Positions 50,187-60,651 are shown, counted from the stretch's first letter. The stretch is DNA of 64,000 nt from Deltaproteobacteria bacterium (GCA_012729375.1 JAAYDE010000135.1:20271-84270), one strand, 5' to 3'. Notes: generated by a model from the letters alone, not told the origin. Numbers and translations are program-made.

Positions 50187-51665
50187 TCAGGGTACTGCCG
50201 GCTCGGCCGATGGCAGCGGCGGCCTCTCGGCTGTGGCGGTCGCTGCTTCGAAGGCATAGGCGGTCCTCAGGATCGTCTCCTCGGCGAAGGGCTTGCCGAT
50301 CAGCTGCATGCCGATGGGCAGACCCCCAGCGGAAAAACCGCAGGGGAGACTGAGGGCGCAGGTGCCGGCCAGGTTGACCGGGATAGTGAAGATATCCGAG
50401 AGATACATCTGCAGGGGATTGTCGATCTTTTCGCCAAGGGAAAAGGCCGGAGTCGGGGCCACCGGCGTCAGGATGACGTCGACCTGGCCGAAAGCCGCGG
50501 TAAAATCCTCGCGAATCAGCGTGCGCACCTTCTGGGCTTTGAGGTAATAAGCATCGTAGTAGCCGGAAGAAAGGGCGAAGGTGCCGAGCATGATGCGCCT
50601 TTTCACTTCGGCGCCGAAACCCTGGGCGCGCGTATTCCGGTACATTTCGAGCAAACCGTCGCCGCGGTCGACGCGTTGTCCGAAGCGGACCCCTTCGAAA
50701 CGGGCCAGATTGCTGGAAGCCTCGGCGGTGGCGATCAGGTAGTAGCAGGCCACCGCGTAATCGGTGTGGGGAAGACTGATGTCGACGATTTCGGCCCCAA
50801 GTCCGGCGTAGACTTCAAGGGCGGCATTGATGGCCGCGGCGACATCGGCGTCCAGTCCGGTGATGAAATATTCCTTGGGACGGCCGATGCGCAGACTTTT
50901 AACGCCATTTTTCAAAGTGGCCGGATAATCGGCAACCGGCAGGTCGACGGAGGTGGCGTCGCGGGCATCGAAGCCGGCGATCGCCTGGAGAAGCAGGGCG
51001 CAGTCCTCCACGTCTCGAGCCAGCGGGCCGACCTGGTCGAGGGATGAGGCATAGGCAATCACTCCGTAGCGGGAGACCCGCCCATAGGTCGGTTTGAGGC
51101 CGACCACACCGCAATGGGATGCGGGTTGACGGATCGAGCCGCCGGTGTCGGTTCCCAGCGTTCCTGCCGCCATGTGGGCGGCCACGGCAGCTGCCGACCC
51201 CCCGGAGGAGCCGCCGGCGACCCGGTTTGGGTCCCAGGGGTTTTTGACCGGGCCGAAGGCGCTGTTTTCGTTGGAGCTCCCCATGGCGAATTCGTCCATA
51301 TTGAGCTTGCCGAGAAAAACAGCATCCTGCTCCCGCAGGCGGGCGACGGCGGTGCCGTCATAAGGAGGAACGAACCCCTTGAGGATGTTGGAGGCGCAAG
51401 TGGTCTCGATTCCTTCGGTGACGAAGATATCCTTGAGGGCCAGAGGGATCCCGGTCAGAGGCGCGGCCTTCCCTTCGCGGAGACGCCGGTCGGCGCGCTC
51501 GGCCGCTTCTCGGGCCTGGTTTTCGGTAATCCGGATGAAGGCGTTGATCCGCCCATCCAGCTCGTGAATACGGCGCAAAAAGGCGTCGGTCAGCTCGGCG
51601 GCGGAAACATCGCCGGCGGCAAGGTGTTTCCTCATCTCATGAATGGTTAATGCGGTAAGTTCCAT
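50187..51665 (-). CDS. gatA: Asp-tRNA(Asn)/Glu-tRNA(Gln) amidotransferase subunit A
   Basis: Amidase signature [49 protein letters not shown]. Confidence 0.96.
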   Translation of the reverse strand: MELTALTIHEMRKHLAAGDVSAAELTDAFLRRIHELDGRINAFIRITENQAREAAERADRRLREGKAAPLTGIPLALKDIFVTEGIETTCASNILKGFVPPYDGTAVARLREQDAVFLGKLNMDEFAMGSSNENSAFGPVKNPWDPNRVAGGSSGGSAAAVAAHMAAGTLGTDTGGSIRQPASHCGVVGLKPTYGRVSRYGVIAYASSLDQVGPLARDVEDCALLLQAIAGFDARDATSVDLPVADYPATLKNGVKSLRIGRPKEYFITGLDADVAAAINAALEVYAGLGAEIVDISLPHTDYAVACYYLIATAEASSNLARFEGVRFGQRVDRGDGLLEMYRNTRAQGFGAEVKRRIMLGTFALSSGYYDAYYLKAQKVRTLIREDFTAAFGQVDVILTPVAPTPAFSLGEKIDNPLQMYLSDIFTIPVNLAGTCALSLPCGFSAGGLPIGMQLIGKPFAEETILRTAYAFEAATATAERPPLPSAEPAVP

Positions 51666-51696
51666 GACTGTTCCGATAATCCCGGTGGGGAAGGGT

Positions 51697-51987
51697 TTAT
51701 TCGATGACTTTGGGAACGCGAAAACAGCCCTCGGCGCTGTCAGGGGCATTGTGGAGGGCTTTTTCGGCCCCCAGAGAGGGGCTGGCCAGATCGTCGCGGA
51801 ACGCGTTTTCCAGGGGAACAGCATGGGCAGTCGGCGTGATGCCCGCGGTATCCAACTGGTTCAGCTTTTCGACGTAGGCGAGAATCAAATCCATCTCAGA
51901 AGTCAAGTTGACAACCTCATCCTCACCCAGAGAAAGACGGGCGAGATCGGCGACATGGTGGACGGTTTCCGGTGTGATTTTCATCAT
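51697..51987 (-). CDS. gatC: Asp-tRNA(Asn)/Glu-tRNA(Gln) amidotransferase subunit C
   Basis: [47 protein letters not shown]; upstream of gatA. Confidence 0.94.
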   Translation of the reverse strand: MMKITPETVHHVADLARLSLGEDEVVNLTSEMDLILAYVEKLNQLDTAGITPTAHAVPLENAFRDDLASPSLGAEKALHNAPDSAEGCFRVPKVIE

Positions 51988-52209
51988 TCAATCCCTTCAA
52001 AAGATTGGCAAAGATCCTGTTGGAACCAATGGGGAGAACCTACCACGAGGGGATGGTTTCTTTCAAGAAGTATGGTGGTAAGATTAAAGCGGAACAGGTG
52101 ATTGCCAAATCTGTTTGTCTTGACACCCCAAATCCGGCCGCCGATAATAATTTTCATTGGTAATAGGTTTAAATCGAAACGACGCAATTTCATGACAAGG
52201 AGATGAAAG

Positions 52210-52860
52210 ATGAAAAACAGATGGATACTGCTGGTAGCTTTGGCCTTTGTGGCGGCAGGCTGTGCCGAGCCGATGACCCGTACCCAGAAGGGAGCCGGGA
52301 TCGGAACGGCGGTGGGGGCTGCGGCCGGCGCCGGCCTGGGCCAGGCCATCGGCCGCGATACCGAATCGACGCTGATTGGCGCCGGTATCGGCGCCGCGGT
52401 GGGAGCGCTGGCCGGTGGCAGCATTGGGCGCTATATGGACAACCAGGAAACGACCATGCGCAACCAGCTGGCCGGTGTGGAAGGTGCCAGCATTCAACGC
52501 AACGCCGACATGCTGGCGGTGACCTTCAAATCGGATTTTTGGTTCGATGTCAACTCCGCTACCCTGAAATCGGGTGCCTACAGCGAACTGCAGCGGGTTT
52601 CCGGTGTCCTCAACCAGTACCCGCAGACCACTGTTCAGATTGCCGGGCATACCGACAGCACCGGTTCGGAAGCTTACAATCAACAGCTTTCCGTGCGCCG
52701 GGCCGAAGCGGTCAAGAATGCTCTGGCCGGCTTCAACGTCAATCCGGCACGGATGACTACTGTCGGCTACGGGGAATCCCAGCCCATCGCCGATAATTCC
52801 ACCGAAACCGGTCGCCAGATGAATCGGCGCGTTCAGATCACCATCATTCCCATGACCTGA
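52210..52860 (+). CDS. OmpA-family lipoprotein with glycine-zipper domain
   Basis: Lipobox VAAGCAEP; Gly-zipper GAGIGTAVGAAAGAGLGQAIG; AGHTDSTGSEAYNQQLSVRRAEAVKNAL. Confidence 0.9.
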   Translation: MKNRWILLVALAFVAAGCAEPMTRTQKGAGIGTAVGAAAGAGLGQAIGRDTESTLIGAGIGAAVGALAGGSIGRYMDNQETTMRNQLAGVEGASIQRNADMLAVTFKSDFWFDVNSATLKSGAYSELQRVSGVLNQYPQTTVQIAGHTDSTGSEAYNQQLSVRRAEAVKNALAGFNVNPARMTTVGYGESQPIADNSTETGRQMNRRVQITIIPMT

Positions 52861-52881
52861 TCTGCCGCCGCTGAAAGAAGA

Positions 52882-52924
52882 GATGAAAAGCCCGTCCCCG
52901 CCACACGGAGGCGGGCTTTTCATC
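52882..52924. terminator. Intrinsic terminator/long hairpin after the OmpA-like gene
   Basis: GATGAAAAGCCCG...CGGGCTTTTCATC, 13-bp arms. Confidence 0.8.
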
Positions 52925-53001
52925 TCCGGTCCGGCCAAACAGAAGGGATTTGGCGCTTCTTTGCGGTGTAAGATGCCATCCTCTGGAAGGAGGTTTTATT
53001 G

Positions 53002-53541
53002 ATGCTCAGGAGACCCAACAGCATTTTGCTGATCGTGGATGTTCAGGGGAATCTGGCCAATATGGTTTACGAGAGGGATCTCCTGGTCCAAAACCTTCAG
53101 AAACTCATTCTCGGGATGCAGGCTCTGGAAGTGCCTATCCTCTGGATGGAGCAAAACCCCCGTGGACTGGGTTCAACCATCCCCGAGATAGCGGATCTTC
53201 TTCCTGGCATCGAACCCATCGCCAAAATGAGTTTCAGCGGCTGCCGGAATGAGCGCTTCATGGAAAGCTTGCATGCTCTGAACCGCCGTCAGGTCCTGGT
53301 AGCCGGCATTGAAACCCACATCTGTGTCTACCAGACGGTGGCGGACCTGATGGATATGGGATATGAAGTCCAGGTGGTGGCCGATGCGGTATCTTCACGG
53401 AGCGAAGCCAACCGCAAGATCGGTTTGCGCAAAATGAGGGATTGTGGAGCCTCCCTGACCAGCGTCGAAACCGCTCTGTTTGAACTGGTTGGCTCGGCCG
53501 CGGAGGAATGCTTTAAAAAGATTCTCAAAATAGTTAAATAA
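53002..53541 (+). CDS. Isochorismatase-family hydrolase
   Basis: NSILLIVDVQGNLA...VLVAGIETHICVYQTVADLMDMGYEVQVVADAVSSRSEANR. Confidence 0.9.
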   Translation: MLRRPNSILLIVDVQGNLANMVYERDLLVQNLQKLILGMQALEVPILWMEQNPRGLGSTIPEIADLLPGIEPIAKMSFSGCRNERFMESLHALNRRQVLVAGIETHICVYQTVADLMDMGYEVQVVADAVSSRSEANRKIGLRKMRDCGASLTSVETALFELVGSAAEECFKKILKIVK

Positions 53542-53587
53542 GTTGTTGGATTTATAAAAGAAATTTTTTAAATCCCGGATCTTGGCC

Positions 53588-54151
53588 ATGACCAGTCCCC
53601 AAACAGCAGCAAGAATTCTGGGTCATTACGGAAAAGGGGCCTTGTGGGCGATGCATTCCAGGGCTGTAGCCGATGCGGCGCTTCTGTTGGGACAAACCCT
53701 GCCGCCTTGCCAAAAGGTCGATATGGGCTCCCTCTGCTCCATGGCCCTGCTTCACGACATCGGCCGCTGCGTGACCCATGATCCTGTCCTTCATGGCGTG
53801 GAGGGGTATCGTCTGTTGACGGCGCTTGGCCATGCCGACTGCGCTTTTATCTGCGCATCCCATGTTCTTTTCGGCCTGGATGCTGCCGAGGCCGTCCGGT
53901 TCGGTCTTCCGGAGCAGGACTTTCTGCCGGTTTCCATGGAACAACGTCTCGTTTCCCTGGCCGACCTGCTGATCGAAGGGGTTCGACCGACTACCCTTGA
54001 ACGGCGTTTTTCTTCCTTGCGGATTCGCAATGAGGGAAACGATTGGTTTCTCGCCCGTTTGGACAAAGCCTACGATAAGGCCCTGGCTTTTCGTCACTGG
54101 CTGGAAAAGAAAACAACCCGATCGGTTGCGGGATTTTTTCCCCTGTTTTGA
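53588..54151 (+). CDS. HD-domain protein
   Basis: MHSRAVADAALLLG...CSMALLHDIGRCVTHDPVLHGVEGYRLL...LADLLIEG. Confidence 0.8.
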   Translation: MTSPQTAARILGHYGKGALWAMHSRAVADAALLLGQTLPPCQKVDMGSLCSMALLHDIGRCVTHDPVLHGVEGYRLLTALGHADCAFICASHVLFGLDAAEAVRFGLPEQDFLPVSMEQRLVSLADLLIEGVRPTTLERRFSSLRIRNEGNDWFLARLDKAYDKALAFRHWLEKKTTRSVAGFFPLF

Positions 54152-54515
54152 CGGTTTGGGATTCCTTGGGGTGTTTTCATTTCCTGGCTTTTTCTCCTTT
54201 TCTCTCCGGAAGGGAACGGACGAGACCATTTTTTCGATGGTGTCAAATTGTGTTCCATGGCTGAACAAAGGAGCTGGGCCTTTTTTCGGAGAAGAAACCC
54301 GGGCCGGCGGGACGGGAGTTGGGTTTCAGGGTTTTTTGCTTGCAAGGGGTTATGCCTTGTCCCCTGACGCATAACACTTTTTCCGGAGAACTTGAAGGAA
54401 GGAACCTATCTGCTAAAATTAAATAAAAACCTCTTATTTTTCCAAGGGTGGCGGTTGGGGATTGGGACTTCGAGATCCCCTTTTTGGTTCACTTTTAAAA
54501 GAAAGGAGGTCGTTT

Positions 54516-54962
54516 ATGTTCAAGCCTTCGCGGATTCTGGTGCCTACCGATTTGTCGGAAAACGCTTTCAGAGCGGCTCAACAGGCCTTTGATATCGCCA
54601 AAAAATACGGGTCGGAGGTTTTTGTGCTTCACGTGGTGACCAAGCCGGTGCAGACCGTCCCTCTCGACTTTACCATCGATGAAAAACTGGTCAGGCCTTT
54701 ACAGGCGGAAATGGATCAGTCCGCCCGCAAAACGCTAAAAGATCAACTCGCGAAGATTCCCGATGTGGATTCCCTCAAGGTCACCATGGATGTGCGGGTG
54801 GGGAACCCCTATGAAGAGATTCTGAACCAGACCGAGGCTAAAAACATCGACCTTGTGGTGATTTCCGCCTTTGGTTTGACCAATTTGGCCCGACTTCTCC
54901 TGGGGAGCGTTGCCCGCCATGTCATGATGGGGTCTCATTGTTCCGTATTGCTGGTCAAATGA
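54516..54962 (+). CDS. Universal stress protein (UspA family)
   Basis: SRILVPTDLSENAFRAAQQAFDIAKKYGSEVFVLHVV...IDLVVISAFGLTNLARLLLGSVARHVMMGSHCSVLLVK. Confidence 0.92.
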   Translation: MFKPSRILVPTDLSENAFRAAQQAFDIAKKYGSEVFVLHVVTKPVQTVPLDFTIDEKLVRPLQAEMDQSARKTLKDQLAKIPDVDSLKVTMDVRVGNPYEEILNQTEAKNIDLVVISAFGLTNLARLLLGSVARHVMMGSHCSVLLVK

Positions 54963-54981
54963 AGCTGTAGATTTCTTCAAG

Positions 54982-55012
54982 CCAGCGAGACGTCTTGGGG
55001 ACGTCTCGCTGG
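54982..55012 (+). other. Perfect 13-bp stem hairpin without U-tract after uspA
   Basis: CCAGCGAGACGTC-TTGGG-GACGTCTCGCTGG followed by GTAGAAAT. Confidence 0.75.
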
Positions 55013-55086
55013 GTAGAAATATTGCCGCGGGGTCTGTGTTGAGCAGTCTATTTGGAAGGACAAAAAATGACAAAAGGGAGTAATAA

Positions 55087-55374
55087 ATGAGTCTGAAAAA
55101 AGCCTATGAACAGAAATTCGAGGCCCAACTAAAAGAATGGAATGCGGAAATCGAAAAACTCAAAACCAAAGCCGGCAAAGCAAAGGCGGAAGCCCATATC
55201 GCTTACCACGAAAATATTGAAAAAATAAAAGAAAAAAAAGAAGTGGTCCAAAAAAAATTGGCTGATCTTCGCGCCGCCGGGGAAGATGCCTGGGAAGATC
55301 TCCGGGCCGGGGTTGAAAAAGCCTGGAAAAATTTTGAAGAAGCCGTTAAATCGGCGATGAATCAGTTCAAATAG
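55087..55374 (+). CDS. Small helical/coiled-coil protein (sll1863-like stress protein)
   Basis: MSLKKAYEQKFEAQLKEWNAEIEKLKTKAGKAKAEAHIAYHENIEKIKEKKEVVQKKLADLRAAGEDAWEDLRAGVEKAWKNFEEAVKSAMNQFK. Confidence 0.75.
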   Translation: MSLKKAYEQKFEAQLKEWNAEIEKLKTKAGKAKAEAHIAYHENIEKIKEKKEVVQKKLADLRAAGEDAWEDLRAGVEKAWKNFEEAVKSAMNQFK

Positions 55375-55464
55375 GCGTCTGGTTGATCCGTTTTGATGCC
55401 CAACTGGGTTTGCAGCGCCCACCTCTAAGGTAAAAAATTCGGATTTTGCCTGCGGCACCCGATA

Positions 55465-55962
55465 ATGAAAGTTTCCACCTGTAAAGGAATTCTTGGTGTT
55501 TTAATCTGCACCGCCGTTTCCCTGGCGATCGCTTTTTCTTCAGATTCCTGGGCGGAAGAGGGTGAAAAAGGCGCTGCCAACGATTCGGTCGCCGGTTTTA
55601 ATGCGGTGAAAAAGGAGGATTCCCGGGCATCTGAATCCTTGCAAAAATATGCCTATGAGCGCCGCGAGGAAGCATTGCTTGCGGGGCACAAATACCTGGC
55701 GGAACTCGATGCCATGATTGAGGATTTGGAAAAACGTCTGGAAACCAAAAAGGATCAGGTCAGCCAGGCCACCAAAGAGGAGTGGGCGGCATCCCTGAAG
55801 GCTATCAGGAGGCGGAGGAACAATCTTGCCGAGTGGTTTGGCGGCATGAAATACAGTTCGGCGGCGGCTTGGGAAGAGATAAAGAAGGGGTTTTCCGAAG
55901 CCTCTGCGGCGACGGAAGAATCCCTGCACCGGGCTTGGGATGAATTCAAGGAAAAACAATAA
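55465..55962 (+). CDS. Exported helical protein, possible paralogue of the preceding gene
   Basis: Signal-like N-terminus ILGVLICTAVSLAIAFSSDSWA; C-terminal AAAWEEIKKGFSEASAATEESLHRAWDEFKEKQ. Confidence 0.65.
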   Translation: MKVSTCKGILGVLICTAVSLAIAFSSDSWAEEGEKGAANDSVAGFNAVKKEDSRASESLQKYAYERREEALLAGHKYLAELDAMIEDLEKRLETKKDQVSQATKEEWAASLKAIRRRRNNLAEWFGGMKYSSAAAWEEIKKGFSEASAATEESLHRAWDEFKEKQ

Positions 55963-56347
55963 GGCCCTGACATGGCGGAGTATTTTGCCAGGGTGGTTAT
56001 GGGGAAGAAGAGGATTTAAGGGGTTTGTCCGGCAAAGTCGCGGAGAACGGGACAGGACCAAGAAAGCGCCGTATCCTGTTGAGGGTGCGGCGTTTTTTTA
56101 TGCGGCGCGAGGACGCTTGTTTGCGAAGATGATAAACTTTGGAAATTCGTAGTCTTTTTTTGAAAAGAAAGGGGGCAGCCGGCCGGAGTTTTTTGCCGAC
56201 TGTTGAAAAGACGGGTTTATCATCTGCCTTGACCGGGTTTTTCTGATAGGCTTCTCGCTCTCCATTGAGCGACTCTGTGCGGGCGGGATGAAAAACTCTC
56301 TTTCCGCCGCCTAATGTTTCCATCTATAACGATAGCCCTGAAACCCT

Positions 56348-57940
56348 ATGGATCTGCCTCAACATCCATTTTTTCTGCCGCTTTTTATAGGTGCGGCCGT
56401 TTTTTTCGGGATTCTGTTTTGCCGGATCCGCAAGACCGCGAATGTTCGTTCTGGACTCGATGAGGTGGCGCGGCGGGTCCATGGCGTGGTTCGGCGAAAA
56501 TCGCTGTTCCTGGGGGATCTCGTGGAAGGGCGTCATAACGGGGCTCCCTTTACCTGCCGATATCGCATGGGCTCGCGGAAAAGGCCTCCATCCCTGACCA
56601 TCCGAGTGGAAGCACCCTGCGCCATGAAACTGGTGATCCGGAGCGAGTCACGTTACGACCGCTTCGCCCGGCGCATCGGCCTCATGGCCGAACCGGAGAC
56701 CGGCGATTCCGAATTCGACAAGGCCTATTTTCTCGATACCGGGGAGAATGAGGCCGTCAAGGCCTTCCTTGGCGAGCCGCAAACGAGGTCGGCCGTCGAT
56801 CGTTTGTTCAAGCTTGGTTTTCCTGTCCACGAGTTGGGCACGGAAAAAAACGGGCTTTACCTGGTTCTTTCGCCCCTTCGCGAAAACGCCCTCGGCAAAA
56901 TTCCCGTGGCAGGCTATGTGGATGGTTTGGTGCGTCTGGCCAGGGAATTTCCCTCGGCCTCCCGGTTCACGGCCTCCGGCGTGACCGACCTGTCCCACCG
57001 CCGTCCTCTTTCCCGCGGCCTCGCAGCGCTTCTGCTGGCCGTCGACGGCCTCCTTCTTCCCGGCGGATTGATTGCGCTCATCCTCGGTCTGGATCGGTTT
57101 CAGCCCCTGGGACGGGGGTTGATCCTCAACGCGCTGCTCCTTTCCATTCCCATCACCTTGATTTACCTCACCGGCGTTTTTCTATGGATACGGGGACGGT
57201 CTTCCTCACATCGCCTGTTCCTGGTTTTTTTGGTTCTGGCGCTGGTCGGTTTTCCTTTGGCCATGACCGGGGGTGCCGTGGTGACCAACGGTTTTTGGGA
57301 TGAAGATCCCGAAACCGCCCGGCAGATTCTGGTGACCAACCGTCACTATCGCCAGAGCAGAAACAGGAAGAGCTGGTATGTCACTTTCCCTTCCTGGCGG
57401 CGGCATGGAGAAACGGAGCAGATTTCCGTTTCCTGTCGTCTCTACAGCAAGGTGAGGGCTGGGGACGCCCTCGTGGTGCGGACGAAGCCGGGCTACTGGG
57501 GGGAAGAGTGGATCACGGGGGTCAACCCGCTGACACCGGAGAATCGGGCCGATGAGCCCGTTGCGTCGCTTCCCCTGCAGCTGCAAAGTATCCGTTTTTT
57601 TGAAAGCGCAGCCGCCGATGGTCCCGTGAGCGAGGGGCGCTTCGCCAAGGAATTCGCCCGCCAGGAGGCCCGTTTCATCTACTGTCGGGTGGACATGGGA
57701 AACCATTTGTGGAGAGACCGAGACCAGTCCTACCTTTTTGCCTGGCGCTACCACAACCCCGACGGGAGTTTACTGGGGGAGGTTTCCGGTCGCTTCACCG
57801 TTGCCGAGGAGTGGCAAACGGCCTGGCTGAGCCACAGTTGGGGCTGGCAGCGGCCCGGGCACTGGCCGTCGGGGGACTACCGGGTTGTCGTTTTGGTCGA
57901 TGGCCATTTCCTGGGTGAGGGAACCTTCACCATCCGCTGA
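56348..57940 (+). CDS. Large uncharacterised multi-domain membrane protein
   Basis: 530-aa open frame with N-terminal TM, central TM segments and a C-terminal beta-rich domain ending GDYRVVVLVDGHFLGEGTFTIR. Confidence 0.7.
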   Translation: MDLPQHPFFLPLFIGAAVFFGILFCRIRKTANVRSGLDEVARRVHGVVRRKSLFLGDLVEGRHNGAPFTCRYRMGSRKRPPSLTIRVEAPCAMKLVIRSESRYDRFARRIGLMAEPETGDSEFDKAYFLDTGENEAVKAFLGEPQTRSAVDRLFKLGFPVHELGTEKNGLYLVLSPLRENALGKIPVAGYVDGLVRLAREFPSASRFTASGVTDLSHRRPLSRGLAALLLAVDGLLLPGGLIALILGLDRFQPLGRGLILNALLLSIPITLIYLTGVFLWIRGRSSSHRLFLVFLVLALVGFPLAMTGGAVVTNGFWDEDPETARQILVTNRHYRQSRNRKSWYVTFPSWRRHGETEQISVSCRLYSKVRAGDALVVRTKPGYWGEEWITGVNPLTPENRADEPVASLPLQLQSIRFFESAAADGPVSEGRFAKEFARQEARFIYCRVDMGNHLWRDRDQSYLFAWRYHNPDGSLLGEVSGRFTVAEEWQTAWLSHSWGWQRPGHWPSGDYRVVVLVDGHFLGEGTFTIR

Positions 57941-58145
57941 GGGCTTCCGGAATGTTGGGGTGAACGTGAGGGAAAAACCAAAAAATTTTTCAGATCGTGA
58001 GAATTTGCGGTTATCCCCTGGAAGGGCTAGGCCCGAACGGAAACATTTCTCCATTTCCGCCTCTTTTCCTGACGAAGAGAGAGCCGCCTTTCATGTCTGC
58101 TGAAAAGACTTTTTCCAAAAACGACGTTGCCCATAAGGATAAATC

Positions 58146-58919
58146 ATGAGTGGGGAAAACAAGTCGATTCATGAATTTGATTTTGGATTGATCTGCGAGT
58201 ATTTTTCGGGCATGGAGCGGCAAGGGCCGGGAAGCCCCGAAGTAACGGTTAAGGCATTGAGCTTTATCGACAATCTGACAAAAGATTCGACAATGGCCGA
58301 CATCGGTTGTGGAACCGGCGGTTCGACCATGGTCCTGGCCGGTCATACCACAGGAGAAATTACCGGGATTGATTTGTTCCCCGACTTCATAGATATCTTC
58401 AATGAGAACAGCCGGCGGAGAAATTTTCAGGACCGGGTGCGCGGAATCGTCGGCTCCATGGATAATCTTCCCTTTCAAGATGAGGAACTGGATCTGATCT
58501 GGTCGGAAGGGGCAATTTATAACATCGGCTTTGAACGGGGCCTGAAGGAGTGGCGCAGGTTTTTGAAAAGAGAAGGGTTTATCGCGGTTTCGGAAGCGTC
58601 CTGGTTGACTGAAACCCGGCCCGAAGAAATTGCTGGATTTTGGAGAGAGGCCTATCCCGAAATCGATACCGTCGCGAACAAAGTCGGTCAAATGCAAAAA
58701 GCCGGCTACATTCCCATTGCTGTTTTCGTCCTCCCTGAAAATTGCTGGATTGAACATTTCTATGTTCCGCAAGTCATGGTTCAGGAGAAATTTCTTAAAA
58801 AGCATGCGGGCAATAAAGCGGCCGAAGAGTTAGTGAAAAACGAACGCCATGAAGCGGAGTTGTACCATAAATTCAAAAAGTTTTATGGCTATGTCTTTTA
58901 TGTAGGAAAAAAATTTTAA
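58146..58919 (+). CDS. SAM-dependent class I methyltransferase
   Basis: [40 protein letters not shown]...[36 protein letters not shown]. Confidence 0.88.
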   Translation: MSGENKSIHEFDFGLICEYFSGMERQGPGSPEVTVKALSFIDNLTKDSTMADIGCGTGGSTMVLAGHTTGEITGIDLFPDFIDIFNENSRRRNFQDRVRGIVGSMDNLPFQDEELDLIWSEGAIYNIGFERGLKEWRRFLKREGFIAVSEASWLTETRPEEIAGFWREAYPEIDTVANKVGQMQKAGYIPIAVFVLPENCWIEHFYVPQVMVQEKFLKKHAGNKAAEELVKNERHEAELYHKFKKFYGYVFYVGKKF

Positions 58920-59134
58920 GCGTCACGCCAGGAAGGCCCAGTGAAAAGTCCCGCGCTCTTTGAGAGTGTTGGTGGGTGCCGGTTCCAGGGAAGGATTGCC
59001 TTCCTCCGCGGTGTGCGGAACCGACTCCAGTGGATATGCGGATTGCAGAACGGTCCGCTTCGGATATTATTTCTCAGGAAGTGTTTTTTCAACGGCATTG
59101 TTTTTTCAACCTTTTGGAGAAGAGGAGAAGGCCT

Positions 59135-59914
59135 ATGGCCGCCAAGGACTCAAAAAGGAATCCCGGCAGGTGGTTAACGTTGCTGGCGGGAACGATTTTG
59201 GCTTGTGCGCTGGCAGTTGGGCAAGCAGAAGCCAAAATGGATTGGCTGCAGAAAGGGAAAGATCTTTTCAAGAAAAGTTCGACTACCAGCACGGTGCCCA
59301 CCGTCGGCACCCTCACCAACAGTGAGATCGGCTCCGGCCTGAAAGAGGCGCTGCGGGTGGGTACCGAAAGGGTGGTCGCCAGCCTGGGGCGGACCGATGG
59401 TTTCTATGCCGATCCCGATGTGCGCATCCCCCTGCCGAAAAGCCTGGAAACGGTGAAAAGTGTTTTGGACCAGGCTGGGATGTCCTCCCTTCTCGACGAT
59501 CTTCATTTGAAACTCAATCGTGCCGCTGAAGAGGCCACTCCCAAAGCCAAGGATCTGTTCTGGAAATCCATCGAGGAGATGACCTTGGACGATGTCAACG
59601 CTATCTATAACGGTCCCAACGATGGGGCGACCCGATATTTCCAGAAAAAAATGACCCCCGAACTGGCGGCCGAAATGCGCCCCATTGTCGAAAACAGTCT
59701 TTTTCAGGTGGGCGCCATTCAAGCCTATGATCGGGTTATGGTGAAGTATCGCACCATGCCTTTTGTGCCCGATATCAAGGCCAATCTCAGCGATCATGTG
59801 ATTAACAAAGGGATCGAAGGGATTTTCCATTATCTGGCCAAGGAAGAGGCCGCCATCCGGCAGAATCCCGCCAAGCGGACCACCGAACTTCTGCGGAAGG
59901 TTTTCGGCAAGTAA
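59135..59914 (+). CDS. DUF4197-like secreted protein
   Basis: LTNSEIGSGLKEALRVGTERVVASLGRTDGFYADPDVRIPLPKSLETVKSVL...TRYFQKKMTPELAAEMRPIVENSL. Confidence 0.8.
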   Translation: MAAKDSKRNPGRWLTLLAGTILACALAVGQAEAKMDWLQKGKDLFKKSSTTSTVPTVGTLTNSEIGSGLKEALRVGTERVVASLGRTDGFYADPDVRIPLPKSLETVKSVLDQAGMSSLLDDLHLKLNRAAEEATPKAKDLFWKSIEEMTLDDVNAIYNGPNDGATRYFQKKMTPELAAEMRPIVENSLFQVGAIQAYDRVMVKYRTMPFVPDIKANLSDHVINKGIEGIFHYLAKEEAAIRQNPAKRTTELLRKVFGK

Positions 59915-59971
59915 GACGGGAATCCAGTCCATTCCCTCAACGAACGTTTTTTACTGCAGAGGAGAATCTCC

Positions 59972-60355
59972 ATGAAAAATTGGTTTCTGACGGCCCTTGT
60001 TTTGCTGGTCGGCGCGACCCTTTGTATGGCCCAGCAACCCTATGACAAAAGTGCTGCGGCGGCTTTGATGCAAAGCAACAAGGTGGAACTGGCGGCTCTG
60101 GAGAAGGCTGTTGCCGCCGCTGATTTCGACGAGGCGGCGATGCGTCTTTCCCGTCTGGCCGCCAACATCAGCCGTCTGCCGGAATATGCCGCCCCCAAGG
60201 GGGAAAAGGCCGATTGGGACAAGAGGTCGGAAGCTTTTTTGAAGGCGGCCTACAGCGGTATCGCCGCCTGTGTCAGCAAGGACGTTGACTCCCTCAAGGC
60301 TGCCGTGGCCGAGGTGAAGTCGCGGCGCGGGGATTGCCACAAGAACTTCCGCTGA
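59972..60355 (+). CDS. Periplasmic cytochrome c' (class II)-like protein with an incomplete heme motif (RGDCH)
   Basis: Signal peptide, helical body LPEYAAPKGEKADWDKRSEAFLKAAYSGIAACVSKDVDSLKAAVAEVKSRRGDCHKNFR. Confidence 0.65.
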   Translation: MKNWFLTALVLLVGATLCMAQQPYDKSAAAALMQSNKVELAALEKAVAAADFDEAAMRLSRLAANISRLPEYAAPKGEKADWDKRSEAFLKAAYSGIAACVSKDVDSLKAAVAEVKSRRGDCHKNFR

Positions 60356-60651
60356 CAGGACATTTCGCGTTTTTAACCAATGCGCAGCGTCGCTCTCTCG
60401 ACGGCGGCAAAAGTTGGTTTTTTCGAGCAACCGTCCCCATTCTTCGTAAAGGAAAGGGGGCGGTTTTCTGTTTGCCGACGGATGAGAAATGGTAATCGAA
60501 AATCGACTACTCCCGGCGTCTGATAATGGGGTGATTTTTGAAACCAAGGGTATTTTTTGGCCCCTCCTTTTCCGCAAGGAAAGCCTGAACTCGATCCAGC
60601 AACTACCCAAACCACCTCATCCATCAACTCTTTCCGGTTGTTAAGCGTTTG

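Noticed and set aside
54349-54375. GTTATGC/GCATAAC hairpin between the HD-domain gene and uspA
   Set aside because: Short stem with a 13-nt loop and only a weak T-run; could be chance, not enough to call a terminator
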